In this document: positions 5,947 to 9,249 of the stretch, piece after piece
Layout of the letters: every line of letters starts with the position of its first letter
Numbering within the stretch: the stretch's first letter is position 1
Assembly: GCA_028290325.1 (NCBI GenBank)
Contig: JAQGJY010000195.1
Coordinates: 1 to 9,249 of the forward strand
Length of the DNA: 9,249 nucleotides
Direction: 5' to 3'
Origin: Tardiphaga sp.
GTDB lineage: Bacteria; Pseudomonadota; Alphaproteobacteria; Rhizobiales; Xanthobacteraceae
Translations under genes and position numbers: made by a program
The notes under the pieces: generated by a model
Databases searched by the model: none
What the model saw: the letters and a program-made list of their open reading frames with translations, nothing else
What the model was told of the DNA's origin: nothing

Positions 5947-6528
5947 ATGTCGATGTCCGCAGCCCAAATTGCCGATCCGATCGGTGCCGTTGAACCTTCC
6001 CGTATCGCCGACCGCGCCAGCGCGGCGCAGGCGCTGGCCGTCGTTCGCGATGGCATCATCACCGGAGAGGGACCGACGACAAAGGGCCGCATCCACTTCT
6101 CGCGCGCGCTCGATTCCGCCGACGCGATCTGGTGCGAACGCATCCTGACCGCGATGGCCGTGGCCGATCAGCCGGTCAGCCGCGCCGAGGCCGAGACCCT
6201 GTTCGAGATCAACGACGCCGCCGCCGAGCGCAGCGACGCCGGCCGTTTCGACGACCTGTTCGCCAAGGCTCTGGTGCATCATGCCGCGTCCGCTTCGGGC
6301 CTGCCGGTGCCGTCACGCACCATCGCGCTGGCGCCGGACACCCCGATCGAAAGCTGGGCCCCGACCCAGGCGATCGGCGTCAATATCGAGGTGCTGGAAT
6401 GGATTTCCAGCCAGATGCGCGGCAAGCACCGCAGCAACCGCATGCTGATGTCCCTGGTCGCGACGCTTGTCGGGGCGGCGACCCTGCCGCTCGCGACGCT
6501 GCCGAGCGTGCTCGATTACGGAATGTAG
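5947..6528 (+). CDS. Unrecognised protein with C-terminal hydrophobic segment
   Basis: I do not recognise this 193-residue protein with certainty. The N-terminal third is Ala-rich. The middle (about residues 60-120) is predicted helical, with SAEAETLF-like text (RAEAETLFEINDAAAER, then FDDLFAKALVHH). This faintly recalls small helical TerB-like domains, but the resemblance is by eye only. The C-terminus has a basic patch (RGKHRSNR) followed by a hydrophobic stretch (MLMSLVATLVGAATLPLATL) that could be one membrane anchor, giving a tail-anchored topology with a cytosolic N-terminus. The ATG at 5947 is chosen because AAGAAGAG ends six bases upstream. The frame also allows ATG 5905 (14 residues longer, no ribosome site) and ATG 5953. 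Codon use is like the neighbours, so it looks resident rather than recently acquired. It is a single-gene unit with its own candidate promoter and a strong terminator. Confidence 0.75.
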   Translation: MSMSAAQIADPIGAVEPSRIADRASAAQALAVVRDGIITGEGPTTKGRIHFSRALDSADAIWCERILTAMAVADQPVSRAEAETLFEINDAAAERSDAGRFDDLFAKALVHHAASASGLPVPSRTIALAPDTPIESWAPTQAIGVNIEVLEWISSQMRGKHRSNRMLMSLVATLVGAATLPLATLPSVLDYGM

Positions 6529-6553
6529 CGCCATCCGATCGGAACGATCGTCG

Positions 6554-6581
6554 ATCATGCCCGGCTCGCGCCGGGCATGAT
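6554..6581 (+). terminator. Perfect 12-bp hairpin terminator
   Basis: Arms ATCATGCCCGGC (6554-6565) and GCCGGGCATGAT (6570-6581) are perfectly complementary, with a TCGC tetraloop. TTTT follows three bases later (6585-6588). It begins 25 nt after the stop of the 5947 gene and separates it from pccA. The T tract is short, so it may also work as a transcript-stabilising stem. ATGCCCGGC palindromes of this kind are common between genes in Bradyrhizobium-type genomes, so it may also belong to a dispersed family. Confidence 0.75.
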
Positions 6582-6707
6582 GCGTTTTGGGGTGGGGTCT
6601 GCCGAGGGACGCATTGTCCCGGCGGCCTTCGCGTGCCAGATTGCCGCGCAATGAAAGATCCGGCTGTTCAGGCTGGACCCCGCCTACGAATGGTAAGTAA
6701 AACCCCC

Positions 6708-8719
<2,012 letters not shown>

Positions 8720-8723
<4 letters not shown>

Positions 8724-9020
8724 GCGCTGACGCGATCAAGCACGTCGCGATCAGCGGTCGCGTGCAGGGCGTCGGCTATCGGGCCTGGACGGTCGACGAA
8801 GCGCGATCACGCGGCCTTCAAGGCTGGGTGCGCAATCGCCGCGACGGTAGCGTCGAGGCCGTATTCGCGGGGTGACGCCATCATCGTCGATGCGATGATC
8901 GCCGCTTGTTGGAACGGACCGTCGATGGCGCGTGTCACCGATGTCGTTAGCCATGACGCGACGGCGGACGAGCTTAGGCGACGCGGTGCGCATGATTTCG
9001 CCGCGCTGCCAACACTCTAG
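8720..9020 (+). pseudogene. acyP: Acylphosphatase, split by a frameshift
   Basis: Small cytosolic enzyme that hydrolyses acyl phosphates such as carbamoyl and acetyl phosphate. The reading starts at TTG 8720, sharing TTGA with the pccA stop, which suggests translational coupling. Frame 1 gives SADAIKHVAISGRVQGVGYRAW, then GLQGWVRN and VEAVFAG, including the catalytic Arg21 and Asn39, and stops at TGA 8873-8875 after 51 residues. The missing C-terminal half is immediately downstream in the +1-shifted frame from 8874: DAIIVDAMIAACWNGPSMARV, ending AALPTL at TAG 9018-9020. Reading the two parts together gives about 99 residues, the family length, with loop spacing intact if one base near 8870-8873 (G run plus T) is surplus. 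So the break is a single-base event: a true recent mutation or a sequencing/assembly error in a GGGG run. The first fragment keeps both catalytic residues but lacks the last strands of the fold and is unlikely to be stable. Confidence 0.82.
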
Positions 9021-9089
9021 GGTGTGCGGCACGCTGGCCGACGCGATGATGGCTGGCGCCATCGACAGCGACCGCAACCGCGTCGCGCC

Positions 9090-9249
9090 CTAACTCATCG
9101 CGTCCATTCGCGGCACAGGCTGCGAGGGTCCGTACACCTCGGCGTACGAAAGCCGCAGCGCGTCGTCCACATCCGCCATCGACGCGGTGACGCCGATAAC
9201 GCGCAGGCTGGTGACGCCGTAGCGCGGATCGGCGACACCGCATGGGACG
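9090..9249 (-). CDS. lipB: Octanoyltransferase LipB, C-terminal end (5' part off the window)
   Basis: LipB moves octanoyl groups from acyl carrier protein onto lipoyl domains of 2-oxoacid dehydrogenases and GcvH, the first step of lipoate synthesis. The frame open from the right edge reads VPCGVADPRYGVTSL, then ASMADVDDALRLSYAEVYGP, and ends with TAG at 9092-9090 (52 residues seen). The VPCG motif holds the active-site cysteine expected in LipB (Cys of PCG), and the GVTSL segment is typical of alphaproteobacterial members. The usual LxDLG after GVTSL is here LRVIG, a small departure. It converges with the acylphosphatase, with about 70 nt between the two stops. The call rests on this C-terminal fragment only. 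Confidence 0.85.
   Translation of the reverse strand, partial: VPCGVADPRYGVTSLRVIGVTASMADVDDALRLSYAEVYGPSQPVPRMDAMS

Noticed and set aside
6606..6620. Short inverted repeat GGGAC / GTCCC upstream of pccA
   Set aside because: Five-bp arms only, no extension, and no T tract or known operator match; too weak to call.

Overview
The window looks like ordinary chromosome from a GC-rich alphaproteobacterium of the Bradyrhizobium / Rhodopseudomonas / Afipia / Nitrobacter group (Nitrobacteraceae). This rests on protein character and base composition: a class III alcohol dehydrogenase, a biotin-dependent PccA with a long linker, a lysine/alanine-rich H1-like protein, and GTCATCCTGAGG-type dispersed repeats. 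The genus is inferred, not proven. I see no phage, transposon, CRISPR, toxin-antitoxin or obvious defence island.

Layout from left to right. Positions 1-1094 (minus) hold nearly all of a glutathione-dependent formaldehyde dehydrogenase (class III ADH); its last few codons lie off the left edge. It is divergent from a 10-TM EamA/DMT transporter (1217-2119, plus). Right after the transporter stop come five 15-bp tandem repeats that run into a strong bidirectional hairpin terminator (2204-2235). Facing this terminator from the right is a small histone H1-like protein (2274-2651, minus), and upstream of it on the same strand is a class I CPD photolyase (2757-4238, minus). A DUF2177 membrane protein (4363-4764, plus) diverges from the photolyase. 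A dispersed palindromic repeat (about 4781-4830) separates it from a 1-Cys peroxiredoxin (4906-5565, minus). A gene-poor spacer of about 380 bp follows, then an unrecognised protein with a C-terminal hydrophobic segment (5947-6528, plus) that ends in a perfect 12-bp hairpin terminator. The right third is the propionyl-CoA carboxylase alpha subunit pccA (6708-8723, plus). Its stop overlaps the TTG start of an acylphosphatase gene that is split by a frameshift near 8873. The C-terminal end of octanoyltransferase lipB (minus, stop at 9090) runs off the right edge.

Functionally, much of the window fits stress protection and one-carbon/propionate metabolism: formaldehyde detoxification, DNA photorepair, peroxide reduction, DNA compaction, and propionyl-CoA carboxylation. 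The genes mostly form single units or short divergent pairs rather than one operon; pccA-acyP is the only tightly coupled pair. Two near-matches to the EcfG general-stress promoter (CGAAC-N17-CGTT) sit upstream of the photolyase and of the unrecognised gene.

I did not find a convincing undescribed system. The points most worth a second look are the broken acylphosphatase, the 15-bp repeat array fused to a terminator, the two CGAAC-N17-CGTT elements, and the unrecognised gene at 5947.
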